Source: UBA2160 sp964588665
GTDB taxonomy: Bacteria > Chloroflexota > Dehalococcoidia > Lucifugimonadales > UBA1123
Direction of reading: 5' to 3'
Length of the DNA: 23,094 nucleotides
Assembly (NCBI GenBank): GCA_964588665.1
Contig: CAZPQQ010000051.1
Span: 1 to 23,094 of the forward strand
The notes under the pieces were generated by a model. It saw only the letters and a program-made list of their open reading frames with translations, was not told the origin of the DNA and did no database searches. Each line of letters opens with the position of its first letter. Position 1 is the first letter of the stretch. This document shows positions 15,338-23,087 of the stretch, piece after piece. The translations under genes were made by a program, and so were the position numbers.

Positions 15338-16635
15338 CCACCCGGCTGCCTCTGGAGGGCGTTCGCGTCATGGACATGACCGTCGTGTGGGCAGGGCCCT
15401 ACTGCACGACGCTGCTAGCCGACATGGGCGCGGAAGTGATACGAATCGAGTCCATCCAGACGATGGGCCCGCCAACCCGCACGGCAATGGCTCACCCCAC
15501 GGACGGATTCATGAAGAACGTGGCCGCCCACGTCGGCGGGGCGCCAGGAAGAATCGCCGGAGCGCGGCCGTGGAACCGCATGCCTATCTTTAATGCGCAT
15601 GCTCGCAACAAGCTGAGCATGACGGTCGACTTGCTGAAACCGGAAGGCATGGAGGTCTTCAGACGCCTGGTGGCCGTCAGCGACGTTCTCGTCGAGAACA
15701 ACCCCACCGAGACGATGCAGAAACTCGGCATCTCGTACGACGATCTGCACCGCATCAACCCTCGGTTCATCATGCTGCGCATGCCCGCCTACGGCAACGA
15801 CGGGCCGTACCAGAACCATCGTTCGCTGGGCATTCACATCGAGGGAGTCATCGGGCACAGCCTTCTTCGCGGTTACACCGACATGGACCCGTCAGCCGCC
15901 TCGCAAGTGTTCATGGCCGATGCGGCCGCCGGCGCGGGCGGGGCCTTCGCCGTTGCGACAGCCTTGAACTTCCGGAGCAGGTCCGGCCAGGGTCAACTCG
16001 TCGAGCTGTCCCAGGCGGAAAACGCCCTCCCCTTCCTCGGCGAAGCGTTCATGGACCGCTCGATGAATGGCCGAAGCCAGTCCACGCTCGGGAACCGGCA
16101 CTCGACCGCGATTCAGGGCGTCTACCCGTGCGCAGGCGAAGATCGGTGGGTCGCCGTCACAATCTTCGACGAACGCGACTGGGAGCTTTTCTGCACGGCC
16201 ATCGGAACCCCTGAGTGGACCGCGGACCCACGATTCACCGATCACGCCTCGCGACGCGCGAACCACGACGAGCTCGACCGCTGTATAGCGTCTTGGTCAG
16301 AGGGCCGAACCCCTTACGAAGCGATGCACACCCTGCAAAGCCACGGAGTAGCCGCGGGCGCCGTTATGGACCAACGAGACGCCGCCAACGACCCCCACCT
16401 GAACGAGCGCGCCATGTTCGAACAGGCGACCCAGAAAGACGTCGGCACGCATCTGTACCCCCGAGCTCCGTTCAAAATGTCGGAGAGCCCCGTCGGCATC
16501 AAACGCGGACCCGTTCGCCTTGGCGAGGACAACGAGTACGTCTACAAGACGTTGCTCGGCATGTCAGACCAAGAGTATGCCGCCCTCGAAGAACAAGGCC
16601 ACATAGGCATGGACTACGCTCCGCACATCCCATAA
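15334..16635 (+). CDS. CaiB/BaiF (family III) CoA-transferase, second copy
   Basis: A 433-residue family III CoA-transferase, only distantly like its neighbour. The N-terminal block VMDMTVVWAGPYCTTLLADMGAEVIRIE is clear. LSMTVDLLKPEGMEVF and SDVLVENNPTETMQKLGISYDDL follow. GQLVELSQAENALPFLG places E229 where many members have the catalytic Asp. AAGGAA lies about 8 bases before the ATG. An insert at about 42-85 (rich in Pro, His and Gly) before the RNKLSMTVDL block is longer than in the first copy. Probably in one transcript with it. Confidence 0.9.
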   Translation: MTTRLPLEGVRVMDMTVVWAGPYCTTLLADMGAEVIRIESIQTMGPPTRTAMAHPTDGFMKNVAAHVGGAPGRIAGARPWNRMPIFNAHARNKLSMTVDLLKPEGMEVFRRLVAVSDVLVENNPTETMQKLGISYDDLHRINPRFIMLRMPAYGNDGPYQNHRSLGIHIEGVIGHSLLRGYTDMDPSAASQVFMADAAAGAGGAFAVATALNFRSRSGQGQLVELSQAENALPFLGEAFMDRSMNGRSQSTLGNRHSTAIQGVYPCAGEDRWVAVTIFDERDWELFCTAIGTPEWTADPRFTDHASRRANHDELDRCIASWSEGRTPYEAMHTLQSHGVAAGAVMDQRDAANDPHLNERAMFEQATQKDVGTHLYPRAPFKMSESPVGIKRGPVRLGEDNEYVYKTLLGMSDQEYAALEEQGHIGMDYAPHIP

Positions 16636-16683
16636 CGGCGCTTGCGCCGAAGCCGCCCCGTAACGCATCCTCTCTCGACGGCG

Positions 16684-16719
16684 TCTGTCCCTGTCGTCTC
16701 TTCGGTCCCTTCCGTCCCT
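16684..16719. repeat. 9-base tandem repeat, four units
   Basis: Units TCTGTCCCT, GTCGTCTCT, TCGGTCCCT and TCCGTCCCT follow one another, with a degenerate fifth (TCGCGCCCC). The minus-strand reading gives a low-complexity Glu/Gly/Thr peptide, which is not taken as a gene. Confidence 0.6.
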
Positions 16720-16853
16720 TCGCGCCCCGCCATCTCCAGCGCCGACATCGGTCGACGGCCAGTCGGCGTCCGATAATCAGCCAGAAGTGATGGCATACAT
16801 AACCGCCAGTTAACGGTATTGTCAGCCAGGTGATACGACCGCGAGTCGCGCAC

Positions 16854-16862
16854 TGCTAGACT
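16854..16862 (+). promoter_or_regulatory. Extended -10 promoter for the secreted-protein gene
   Basis: TGCTAGACT with flanking CGCAC and CG closely repeats the element at 13610-13620 (CGCACTGCTAAACTCG against CGCACTGCTAGACTCG). A -35 is not clear. It would give a leader of about 250 bases. Confidence 0.4.
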
Positions 16863-17121
16863 CGAATTGAGATGGACAACGGTGCAAGCCCTGACAGCGA
16901 GTTGAGTACAGGCACTTGGATGCAACCACCTACAAACGGGCGAATCTGACAGCCCTAGCGCTCGACGCCTCGCCGACTGAGTCGTCGGAACTTACCGTCG
17001 GGGCCATGCAAGGCGCAGTCAGATGCCAGGGGCATCCCCAGTGCAGTTGGGCTGACCGGTTTCTCAGTGCACGCACGGCGCGAAAGCGAACGAATCTACA
17101 CGGACGGGACAAGGGGAGATC

Positions 17122-17625
17122 ATGACAACAGAACTATTGACAATTGGACTATCGCGATGGACCCTAGCGATCGGCTTGCTGGCCGCGTTCGTCCTAACAT
17201 TGGGTGGATTGCAGTCCGGAATCGCGAACGCCGACGTTGGGGACAACGAGGCGCCGGATTGCTCCAAGGCGACGCCCAGCATCGACGTCATTGAAAAGAA
17301 CAATAAGAAGTTCGTACCGGTCAACCTTCTCGGCGTTACCGACCCAGACGGCGATGATGTCACGATCACGGTCTTTGCCATACGACAGGACGAAGAGGTC
17401 GGCAAGAAATCCCCTGACGGGTTAGGCGTCGGAACAGACACCGCACAGGTTAGGGCAGAGCGCGACGGCAAAGGAAACGGGCGGTTCTACCACATCACGT
17501 TCGAGGCCAGTGACGGCAACGGCGGCGCATCGATATGCGCGACATTAGTGACGGTGAGCGTACCCAAAGGCAAAAAGACCGCTGTCGACGGGGGACCGCT
17601 GTACGACTCAACCAAATCGCAGTAG
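17122..17625 (+). CDS. Secreted single-domain protein with DPDGD beta-sandwich motif
   Basis: A 167-residue protein. Residues 1-37 form a Sec signal peptide (hydrophobic LAIGLLAAFVLTLGGLQ, cleavage likely after ANA). The mature part has FVPVNLLGVTDPDGDDVTIT, GVGTDTAQVRAERDGKGNGR and YHITFEASDGNGG. This is a conserved extracellular beta-sandwich pattern, usually found as one of many domains in large cell-surface proteins of bacteria. Here it stands alone, and the LWPPNHK segment common before FVPVN is replaced by a Lys/Asn-rich one. The Asp-rich loops suggest calcium binding (inference). AAGGGGAG lies 3-5 bases before the ATG. A terminator follows at 17685. Confidence 0.75.
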   Translation: MTTELLTIGLSRWTLAIGLLAAFVLTLGGLQSGIANADVGDNEAPDCSKATPSIDVIEKNNKKFVPVNLLGVTDPDGDDVTITVFAIRQDEEVGKKSPDGLGVGTDTAQVRAERDGKGNGRFYHITFEASDGNGGASICATLVTVSVPKGKKTAVDGGPLYDSTKSQ

Positions 17626-17684
17626 GCTCAAACGAGCCGACCACATTCGATCAGGCGCGAGTCTGACTATACGGAATCCACAGG

Positions 17685-17717
17685 CCTGCCCTTCGCACGA
17701 AGGGCCGGGTTTCTTTT
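17685..17717 (+). terminator. Rho-independent terminator
   Basis: GCCCTTCG-CA-CGAAGGGC (17688-17705) is a perfect 8-base stem, extended by CC/GG pairs, followed by GGGTTTCTTTT. It closes the secreted-protein transcript. Confidence 0.8.
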
Positions 17718-17850
17718 GTGCTCATGATCGGATATTGACTCGAATGGCCGACGAGCATGCAAACAGGCGTCGCGACTCCCGTAGCGCCAGCCCATGCCAT
17801 CCGGTAAGATGTTCCACGCGAACACCCCACCAACGACCCCGGAGACGGCA

Positions 17851-18915
17851 ATGATCAGATTAGCGGTTATACCCGGAGACGGCATCAGCAGCGAGGTCGT
17901 CCCCGAAGCGGTCAAGACCCTCGAAACAGCCAGCGAGATGTACGGCTTCGCCTTCGAATACGAGACGTTCGACTTCGGGGTCGAACGATACCTGCGAACC
18001 GGCCAGGCGGTCCCCGACGATTTCGATGAATTCATCCGGGGCCTGCCCGACAGGTTCGACTCCGCCCTATTTGGCGCCGGAGGAACCGACCCACGCGTGC
18101 CAGCGGGAATCAGCGCCCAGCCCGTCCTCCACGGCTTGCGACGAGGACTGGACCTGTACGCCAACGTCCGCCCGTCCCGCCTGCTCAGCAACGACCTGAC
18201 CCCGCTGAAAGGCAAGACCAGCGACGACATAGACTTCGTCGTCATCCGCGAAAACACCGAGGGATACGAGTCCGGAACCGCGGGCGCCTTCAAGGTGGGC
18301 ACGCCGGACGAAGTCGAAATCAGGCCCGAGTACAACACCCACAAGGGGGTAAGCCGGATCCTCGAGTTCGCGTTCGAACACGCCCAACGTCTGGGCCGCA
18401 CGAATCTGGCCATGGCCGAGAAAGGCTTGCCAGACGGTCTATGGGCTCGCACCTTCGCCGACGTCTCGGCTCGATACCCGGACATCGAGGCCCGTCACGT
18501 GCACGTCGACACCCTCGCATACCTCATCGTCACGGCGCCCGAGACTCTGAGCGTTGTCGTCGCCGAGAACAGAGCCGGCGACATCCTCAGCGATCTGGGC
18601 GGCGCCATCCAGGGCAGCCGAGGGTTGGCATACTCGGGTTGCTTCAATCCCGAGCACGAATTCGCCTACTTCGAGCCCGTCCACGGCACCGCGCCCGACA
18701 TCGTTGGCCGAGGCATCGCCAACCCGATCGCAAGCATTATGGCCGCCCGAATGATGCTCGAGCACCAAGGCCACCGAGAAGCTGCCGACGCCGTTGAGCA
18801 ATCCGTCCGAGCCGCGATAGCCGCCGGTGCGATGACACGTGACCTTGGCGGCAGGAACTCCACCGCGCAGGTCGGCGACGCCGTTCGCGAGGCGCTCCGC
18901 AACCACGCTGGCTAG
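17851..18915 (+). CDS. Beta-decarboxylating dehydrogenase (isocitrate/isopropylmalate family)
   Basis: A 354-residue NAD(P)-dependent oxidative decarboxylase of 2-hydroxyacids. Catalytic residues are visible: Y139 in RENTEGYESG, K191 in AEKGLPDG, and metal-binding D220, D244 and D248 (VDTLAY, ENRAGDILSDLGG). LYANVRPSRLL and VHGTAPDIVGRGIANPIASI are the substrate and cofactor regions. RENTEG is the wording of isocitrate, homoisocitrate and tartrate/malate enzymes rather than of typical LeuB (RELTGG), and no leucine genes are near, so I do not call it leuB. GGAG precedes the ATG at 17851 by 7 bases; the open frame from 17794 has no such site. Its exact substrate is unknown. Confidence 0.85.
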   Translation: MIRLAVIPGDGISSEVVPEAVKTLETASEMYGFAFEYETFDFGVERYLRTGQAVPDDFDEFIRGLPDRFDSALFGAGGTDPRVPAGISAQPVLHGLRRGLDLYANVRPSRLLSNDLTPLKGKTSDDIDFVVIRENTEGYESGTAGAFKVGTPDEVEIRPEYNTHKGVSRILEFAFEHAQRLGRTNLAMAEKGLPDGLWARTFADVSARYPDIEARHVHVDTLAYLIVTAPETLSVVVAENRAGDILSDLGGAIQGSRGLAYSGCFNPEHEFAYFEPVHGTAPDIVGRGIANPIASIMAARMMLEHQGHREAADAVEQSVRAAIAAGAMTRDLGGRNSTAQVGDAVREALRNHAG

Positions 18916-18978
18916 GCCCTTGAGTCACGCCGCCCAACAAGGCAGAGTGATCGACCGCTGTCAGGACAGCCGCAAGCG

Positions 18979-19034
18979 TGTCCTGAGCTTGTCAAAGGGC
19001 GATCAGTGCGTTGAGGTTTCCGTTCGTGGTGAGC
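18979..19034. repeat. Degenerate copy of the CCGTTCG-type dispersed repeat
   Basis: GTGTCCTGAGCTTGTCAAAGG at 18979-18999 matches one arm type and CCGTTCGTGGTGAGC at 19020-19034 is identical to the arm at 2242-2256 (other strand). The two halves here are in the same orientation rather than inverted, so the copy looks rearranged. Confidence 0.6.
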
Positions 19035-19091
19035 AACGTTATGTCCGCACGGCGGACAATGCATATGACAGTAACGATGATCGTGCATGTC

Positions 19092-19182
19092 GCCATTCTG
19101 AGGCCGCAGCCGAAGAATCTGGTGCCCCGCAGGCAGTCATGTATCGCGTTGGGCGAGATCCTTCGGCTTCGCTCAGGATGAC
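19092..19182. repeat. Dispersed inverted repeat (CATTCTGAG...CTCAGGATGAC)
   Basis: Arms of 27-29 bases (19092-19120 and 19156-19182) pair with a few mismatches and a two-base bulge. The shared wording is CAT-CTGAG and GCCGAAG-ATCT. It is a second repeat family, of a type widely scattered between genes in several bacterial groups. It has no open frame. Confidence 0.7.
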
Positions 19183-19250
19183 ATTGGGGGAGCCGTTATT
19201 TGGAAACCTGTCGAACCACACGTTCGCTCCCACGCACGACGCGACCCACG

Positions 19251-20504
19251 TCACCCCGCCGCCACTCGACCCACCCGATTCATCGGCGCCAGCAACACCA
19301 ACACCATGGCCGCTGCGGTCAACCCGCCCGCGTAGTAGTAGATCGACCCGTATCCGCCGAGGTAGTCGATCACCAAGAAGGCGAGGAACGGCGATGCCGC
19401 CCCCAATACGCCGTTCAAGCCGAAGATCAATCCCACGGCGGTCGCTTCGGTGCCCTCGCCCACCACATCTAGCACCGCCGCTTGAATCACCTGATGCAAA
19501 GCAAAGCTGAAGAGGCCCATTCCAGCGAACACGAGCATCAAGAGCACACCGTCCCCGGCGATTCCGACGAGCAACGTGAAAGCCGACGCCAAGGCGAATC
19601 CCGGCGCCAACACGGCCTTCCTCCCGAACCGGTCGGACAGCGTCCCGAGCACCGGCGCAGACACGATGCCCATGCCGGTAAGCAAGGAGTAATGGAAGCC
19701 GGCTGCCAGGTGACCTTTCCCCAAAGTCTCTTCGAGGTAAAACGGCGACCACGCGGACACGGCGTCCAACCCGATGCCCCTGAGCGTCGCAGACGCCACC
19801 AGCAGCACAACGACCGGGTTCTTCACGACGACTCCCACGTCGCCCAGTTGAGTCCTGAGGCGCCGGCGCTCTTGGGCCCCAAATCGTCCGACGCCCCGGA
19901 GAGTAATCCGTACAACCAGGGCGACCAACAGCATCGGAATCGCATACGTGAAGAACACTCCGCGCCACGACCCGAACAGACTCAACAGAGCGGTGGCGAC
20001 AATCGGACCGATCACGTTGCCGACGTTGGCGCCGAAACCGTGAATTGACAACGCGAACCCTCGCCGATCCGAGAATATCTGCGACAGAGACGCGCTCGAA
20101 GGCAAGTGCCAGAGCGCGCCTGGAATTGACGCCAGAAACACGACGACAATCAGAACTGTGTAATTGGGAACGACGCCTGTCAACGCGAACATCAACGCCG
20201 CCATGAGCATGCAACCGGTCAACATCAGGCCCCAATGGCGCTTCAGCATGTCCACTGCCAACCCGCCGCCTAGGTTGACGATGCCGAACCCAGCGAATCG
20301 AAATACCCACACGACCGAAACCTGGAAGTCGCTCAAGCCCAAAGAAGTAGCCATGGTCGGCATCAGCACGGGGAATCCCTGGTCGGCGGCGTGAGATACA
20401 CCGTGAGCCGCGGACATGTTGCCTAAGATGAAGCCCCGATTGCTTGGGCGTGTCTGGCTAGAGTCTGTGGGTGACTCGGTGCGATCGTCTTCTTCAGGTT
20501 GCAT
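19251..20504 (-). CDS. Major facilitator superfamily transporter
   Basis: A 417-residue membrane protein with about 12 hydrophobic segments. The loop motif between segments 2 and 3 reads GGGLAVDMLKRHWG, and after segment 8 LSDRFGRKAVL matches the MFS loop motif. An acidic, hydrophilic tail of about 25 residues precedes the first segment. MFS carriers move small molecules with protons; here the substrate may be an organic acid or aromatic compound, judging only by neighbours. The ATG at 20504 is chosen since the promoter at 20514-20542 lies just upstream, which excludes the longer frame to 20603. A 423-residue open frame on the same strand in another phase is a shadow with no membrane pattern. 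Confidence 0.88.
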   Translation of the reverse strand: MQPEEDDRTESPTDSSQTRPSNRGFILGNMSAAHGVSHAADQGFPVLMPTMATSLGLSDFQVSVVWVFRFAGFGIVNLGGGLAVDMLKRHWGLMLTGCMLMAALMFALTGVVPNYTVLIVVVFLASIPGALWHLPSSASLSQIFSDRRGFALSIHGFGANVGNVIGPIVATALLSLFGSWRGVFFTYAIPMLLVALVVRITLRGVGRFGAQERRRLRTQLGDVGVVVKNPVVVLLVASATLRGIGLDAVSAWSPFYLEETLGKGHLAAGFHYSLLTGMGIVSAPVLGTLSDRFGRKAVLAPGFALASAFTLLVGIAGDGVLLMLVFAGMGLFSFALHQVIQAAVLDVVGEGTEATAVGLIFGLNGVLGAASPFLAFLVIDYLGGYGSIYYYAGGLTAAAMVLVLLAPMNRVGRVAAG

Positions 20505-20513
20505 AGCCCGAGG

Positions 20514-20542
20514 ATTGTAAGGCCTGCGCTGCCAGCCAACAA
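20514..20542 (-). promoter_or_regulatory. Promoter for the MFS gene, near-leaderless
   Basis: On the minus strand TTGTTG (20542 to 20537), a 17-base spacer and TACAAT (20519 to 20514). The start point would be near 20507, only about 3 bases before the ATG. No ribosome binding site is present, in line with a leaderless mRNA. Confidence 0.5.
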
Positions 20543-20636
20543 GCTGTTTCGGGCCTTCATGACATAACTTTGATCGTTGTTCGATTACTGATAACCTGTG
20601 CAACAGACCGAATGCCAGGGAGTGAGGAGGCAGATC

Positions 20637-21158
20637 GTGGAAGTATTCGACGCGGTGCAGACGAGGCTAACGGTGCGCCAGTTCAAATCGGACCCGGTGC
20701 CGGACGAAGTCGTGATGAAGCTGCTTCGGGCAGGCCAGTGGGCGCCAAGCTCGCGAAACCTGCAGCCATGGCACTTCATCGTGGTTCGAGACCGAGACAT
20801 GCTCCGGCAGATCGGCTCCATCGCCACCAGCGGCAGTTTCGTCTCGGACGCGCCCATGGCCATAGCGATCGCGATGGACAACGCAGACCGGCCGGACCTC
20901 GACGCGGGACGGGCCCTTCAGCAAATGGAGCTCGTTGCTTGGGACGAGGGGATGGGCACGTGCTTCGTCGGCTTGCGGGTCGAAGAGCAGAACAGCAAAA
21001 TCAAAGAGCTGCTGGGCATCCCCGAAAGCATGGACCTCGTCACGATCCTGCCGTTCGGATATCGAGACGACAGCATCCGCGGCACACGGCGACGGCGCGA
21101 GGCGCTTTCCGGCATGGCCCACGCAGAGCGATTCAGACAAGCGTACCCTGACGGGTAG
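20637..21158 (+). CDS. Nitroreductase family protein
   Basis: A 173-residue flavin-dependent oxidoreductase fold. RLTVRQFKSDPVPDEVVMKLL and AGQWAPSSRNLQPWHFIVV match the N-terminal FMN-binding part, where the usual RRS is RQF here. MELVAWDEGMGTCFVG and LLGIPESMDLVTILPFGY match the rest. The GTG at 20637 is preferred over the GTG at 20598 because AGGAGG lies 6 bases upstream. It is divergent from the MFS gene. The substrate is unknown; family members reduce nitro compounds, quinones or flavins, or remove halogens. Confidence 0.85.
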   Translation: MEVFDAVQTRLTVRQFKSDPVPDEVVMKLLRAGQWAPSSRNLQPWHFIVVRDRDMLRQIGSIATSGSFVSDAPMAIAIAMDNADRPDLDAGRALQQMELVAWDEGMGTCFVGLRVEEQNSKIKELLGIPESMDLVTILPFGYRDDSIRGTRRRREALSGMAHAERFRQAYPDG

Positions 21159-21467
21159 GCTCGTCTGCCCAGCGGCGCGGACTGGGGTGAGTTCTGCCGC
21201 GGCCGCACCTTGGCGCCCGGACCGCCGGCGCTCTCTCGTATGTCTTTGGCCGTCGCCTCGTCCACGCCTCTGGCCTAAGCCCGTTTGAGCCGGTCCGTCA
21301 CCCGGAACGAGAAACGCCCTATCTCGCGATGAAGCACCGCGAAACTCTGTTTGCACGTCATCGGTGTGAATCCGATCTGGGCGCCCCGGATTATACGAAA
21401 AGCCGCCTCGCCGATGCAGTACGCCCGACGAGACGGCTTTCAAACTCTGCCCAGCTAAGTTCGTCCG
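21159..21467. other. Intergenic interval between convergent genes
   Basis: No gene is supported in these 309 bases. Apart from the terminator at 21399-21440, nothing was recognised; short open frames here extend from shadows of the nitroreductase gene. Confidence 0.5.
21399..21440. terminator. Bidirectional-type terminator hairpin
   Basis: AAAGCCGCCTCGCCG (21399-21413) and CGACGAGACGGCTTT (21426-21440) pair in 13 of 15 positions around a 12-base loop. On the minus strand the stem is followed by a short T-run (GGCTTTTCG), so it mainly serves the DUF35 gene that ends at 21468. Confidence 0.6.
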
Positions 21468-21884
21468 TTACACGGGTTTGAATTTGGGAAGTGTGATCGA
21501 ATCGGTAACATCGTCGAAGACCACTTCGAGCGGCATGCCGATCGTCAGGTTTTCCGGCGTCGGATCGTCGATGTTGATGTTGGTGGCCATTATCGGGCCT
21601 TCTTCCAACTCAACCATCGCGGGCACGAACGGCACGTCTTCACGCCACCCGGGATGCGGCGCGCGATGGACGATGGCGTAGGTGTACAGGCTGGCCTTGC
21701 CGCTCGCCTGGACCCACGACGTGTTCTTCGAGAAGCAACACGGTGAGATGTCGCGCGGGTAGAAGTAGGCAGTGCCGCAGTCGTCGCAATTGCGCAACCA
21801 GAGCTCGTGCTCTTTGGCTTTATCCCAGTAGTAGTCCGACTCTCCCTGCGGAGTCGGCAAGGGCTTGTTGTAACCTTGTGTCAT
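21468..21884 (-). CDS. DUF35 (zinc ribbon/OB-fold) acyl-CoA-associated protein
   Basis: A 138-residue protein with an N-terminal helix ending in YYWDKAKEHELWLRNC, a rubredoxin-like ribbon with CDDCG and a Cys pair (SPCC), and a C-terminal OB-fold (GKASLYTYAIVHRAP ... FVPAMVELEEGP). DUF35 proteins partner thiolase-like enzymes; in steroid side-chain degradation the Ltp2 aldolase works in complex with the DUF35 domain of a hydratase. Here it follows a thiolase-like gene by 60 bases on the same strand, as expected for such a pair. AGGAG lies 6 bases upstream of the ATG. Confidence 0.9.
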   Translation of the reverse strand: MTQGYNKPLPTPQGESDYYWDKAKEHELWLRNCDDCGTAYFYPRDISPCCFSKNTSWVQASGKASLYTYAIVHRAPHPGWREDVPFVPAMVELEEGPIMATNINIDDPTPENLTIGMPLEVVFDDVTDSITLPKFKPV

Positions 21885-21944
21885 TGTGTTCTCCTGGTCA
21901 GGCGTTGATTCGATGAGTTCTTGCCGATAGCCCGCTGAGGCGGA

Positions 21945-23087
21945 TTAGTCGACCCCGAGGATGACTGTGCCGGTCGACGACAACGATCCGCCTGTCCCGT
22001 TGACCAAAGCGGTCTTGGGGTTATCGAGCTGACGCTCGCCGGTCTCCCCCCGAAGTTGCCTGACGGCCTCCAGAACCAGGAACATCCCGTACATGCCCGA
22101 GTGGGTGTATGAAAGTCCGCCGCCGTTGGTGTTCAACGCGAAGTCGCCGCCTGGCGCGGTGCGCTGGTTGGCAACGAAGTCGGGACCCTCTCCGGGTCCG
22201 CAATAGCCCAGGCTCTCGAGAGTCGCCAGGACCGTGTACGTGAACGAGTCGTAAATCATGTTCAGGTCCATGTCGCTGTGAGTCAGACCTGCTTGCTCCA
22301 AGGCTTTCGGGCCGCTGAATCGACCCCAAGTGCTGGTCAGGTTGGGCATCTGGCTGATCATGCCGTGGTCGTGACCTTCCGCCGCGCCGAGAACGTACAC
22401 CGGCTTCTTGGCCAGGTCGCGGGCGCGCTCGGCCGTGGTAACCACAAACGCGCCGCCCGCATCCGTGACCAGGCAGCAGTCGAACAGGTGGAAGGGCCAC
22501 GCGACCCATCGGGAGGCGTGGTAGTCGTCAAAACTCATGGGGTCTTTCATGTACGCCTTGGGGTTCATCGAAGCCCATTTACGAGTTGACACCGCGATCT
22601 CAGCCATGGCCTGTCGAGTGCGATCCTCGCCGTAGTCATGCATGTAGCGTCTGGCCGCGAGGGCGTAGTTGATCGGAGCGCCGATGTAGCCGTACGGCGT
22701 CTCGAATTGAGGGCCCGGCTCCGATGCATTGCCGCCAGCCCGGCTGCGAGCGCTTCGTCCGGCCTCGCCGTGCGTCACCAGAGCAACCTCGCAGTAGCCG
22801 GCGTTGATCGCCGCCATTGCGTGGGCGATGTGGATGATGAACGACGAGCCGCCAACGGCGGTGGTGTCGGTGTACTTGGGCGTAATGCCCATGTACTCTG
22901 CGAGCGTGAGCGTCGAGAAGCCTGCTGACAGCAGGCCGTCGACTTCGCTCATCTTGATGCCGGCGTCCTCCAATGCGTTGTACGCGGACTCGGCGTGGTG
23001 CTGCAACGACGACTTGTTTTCTACCTTACCGATCTCATCTGACTCGGCTACGCCTGCTATGGCGACCGATCTTGACATATCAGCCAT
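21945..23087 (-). CDS. Thiolase-like (SCP-x/Ltp2 type) protein without the nucleophilic Cys
   Basis: A 380-residue thiolase-fold protein. Where true thiolases have the nucleophilic Cys, this reads AVGGSSFIIHIAHAM (S81-S82), so the Claisen reaction through an acyl-enzyme is unlikely. The NTNGGGLSYTHSGMYGM block keeps the C-terminal His and glycine-rich loop, and MIYDSFTYTVLATLESLGYCG matches the lipid-transfer-protein-like group. Ltp2-type members act as retro-aldolases on beta-hydroxyacyl-CoA esters together with DUF35 proteins, and the next gene is DUF35. This suggests an aldolase heterocomplex. Only seven bases precede the ATG at 23087 in the window; the ATG at 23078 is also possible, so the start is unsure. 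Confidence 0.88.
   Translation of the reverse strand: MADMSRSVAIAGVAESDEIGKVENKSSLQHHAESAYNALEDAGIKMSEVDGLLSAGFSTLTLAEYMGITPKYTDTTAVGGSSFIIHIAHAMAAINAGYCEVALVTHGEAGRSARSRAGGNASEPGPQFETPYGYIGAPINYALAARRYMHDYGEDRTRQAMAEIAVSTRKWASMNPKAYMKDPMSFDDYHASRWVAWPFHLFDCCLVTDAGGAFVVTTAERARDLAKKPVYVLGAAEGHDHGMISQMPNLTSTWGRFSGPKALEQAGLTHSDMDLNMIYDSFTYTVLATLESLGYCGPGEGPDFVANQRTAPGGDFALNTNGGGLSYTHSGMYGMFLVLEAVRQLRGETGERQLDNPKTALVNGTGGSLSSTGTVILGVD

Larger units (their letters stand above)
16636..17121 (+). other. Intergenic region with long leader of the secreted-protein gene
   Basis: No gene is supported in these 486 bases. A small GC hairpin (CGGCG-CTTG-CGCCG, 16636-16649) directly follows the CoA-transferase stop but has no T-run. 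A 9-base tandem repeat lies at 16684-16719 and an extended -10 at 16854-16862. The remaining 250 bases would be leader; they hold GGGG-CAT-CCCC and CCGAC/GTCGG hairpins and three similar ATGCAA/GTGCAA words. No known riboswitch class was recognised. Confidence 0.4.
18916..19250. other. Gene-free interval with two dispersed repeats
   Basis: These 335 bases between convergent genes hold no supported gene. They contain the partial repeat at 18979-19034 and the inverted repeat at 19092-19182. Confidence 0.6.

Noticed and set aside
14259..15377. 372-codon open frame antisense to the first CoA-transferase
   Set aside because: No domain pattern, Arg-rich composition, and the sense strand holds a conserved enzyme.
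16614..16925. Minus-strand open frame with a Glu/Gly/Thr-rich stretch
   Set aside because: The peptide comes from the 9-base tandem repeat and has no other features.
16863..17121. Possible cobalamin or cyclic-di-GMP riboswitch
   Set aside because: GGTGCAAGCCC recalls part of a cobalamin box, but the other conserved boxes are missing; no cyclic-di-GMP core was found.
19039..20310. 423-codon open frame overlapping the MFS gene on the same strand
   Set aside because: It lacks membrane segments and reads as Arg/Gly-rich noise, while the other phase shows a normal 12-segment transporter.
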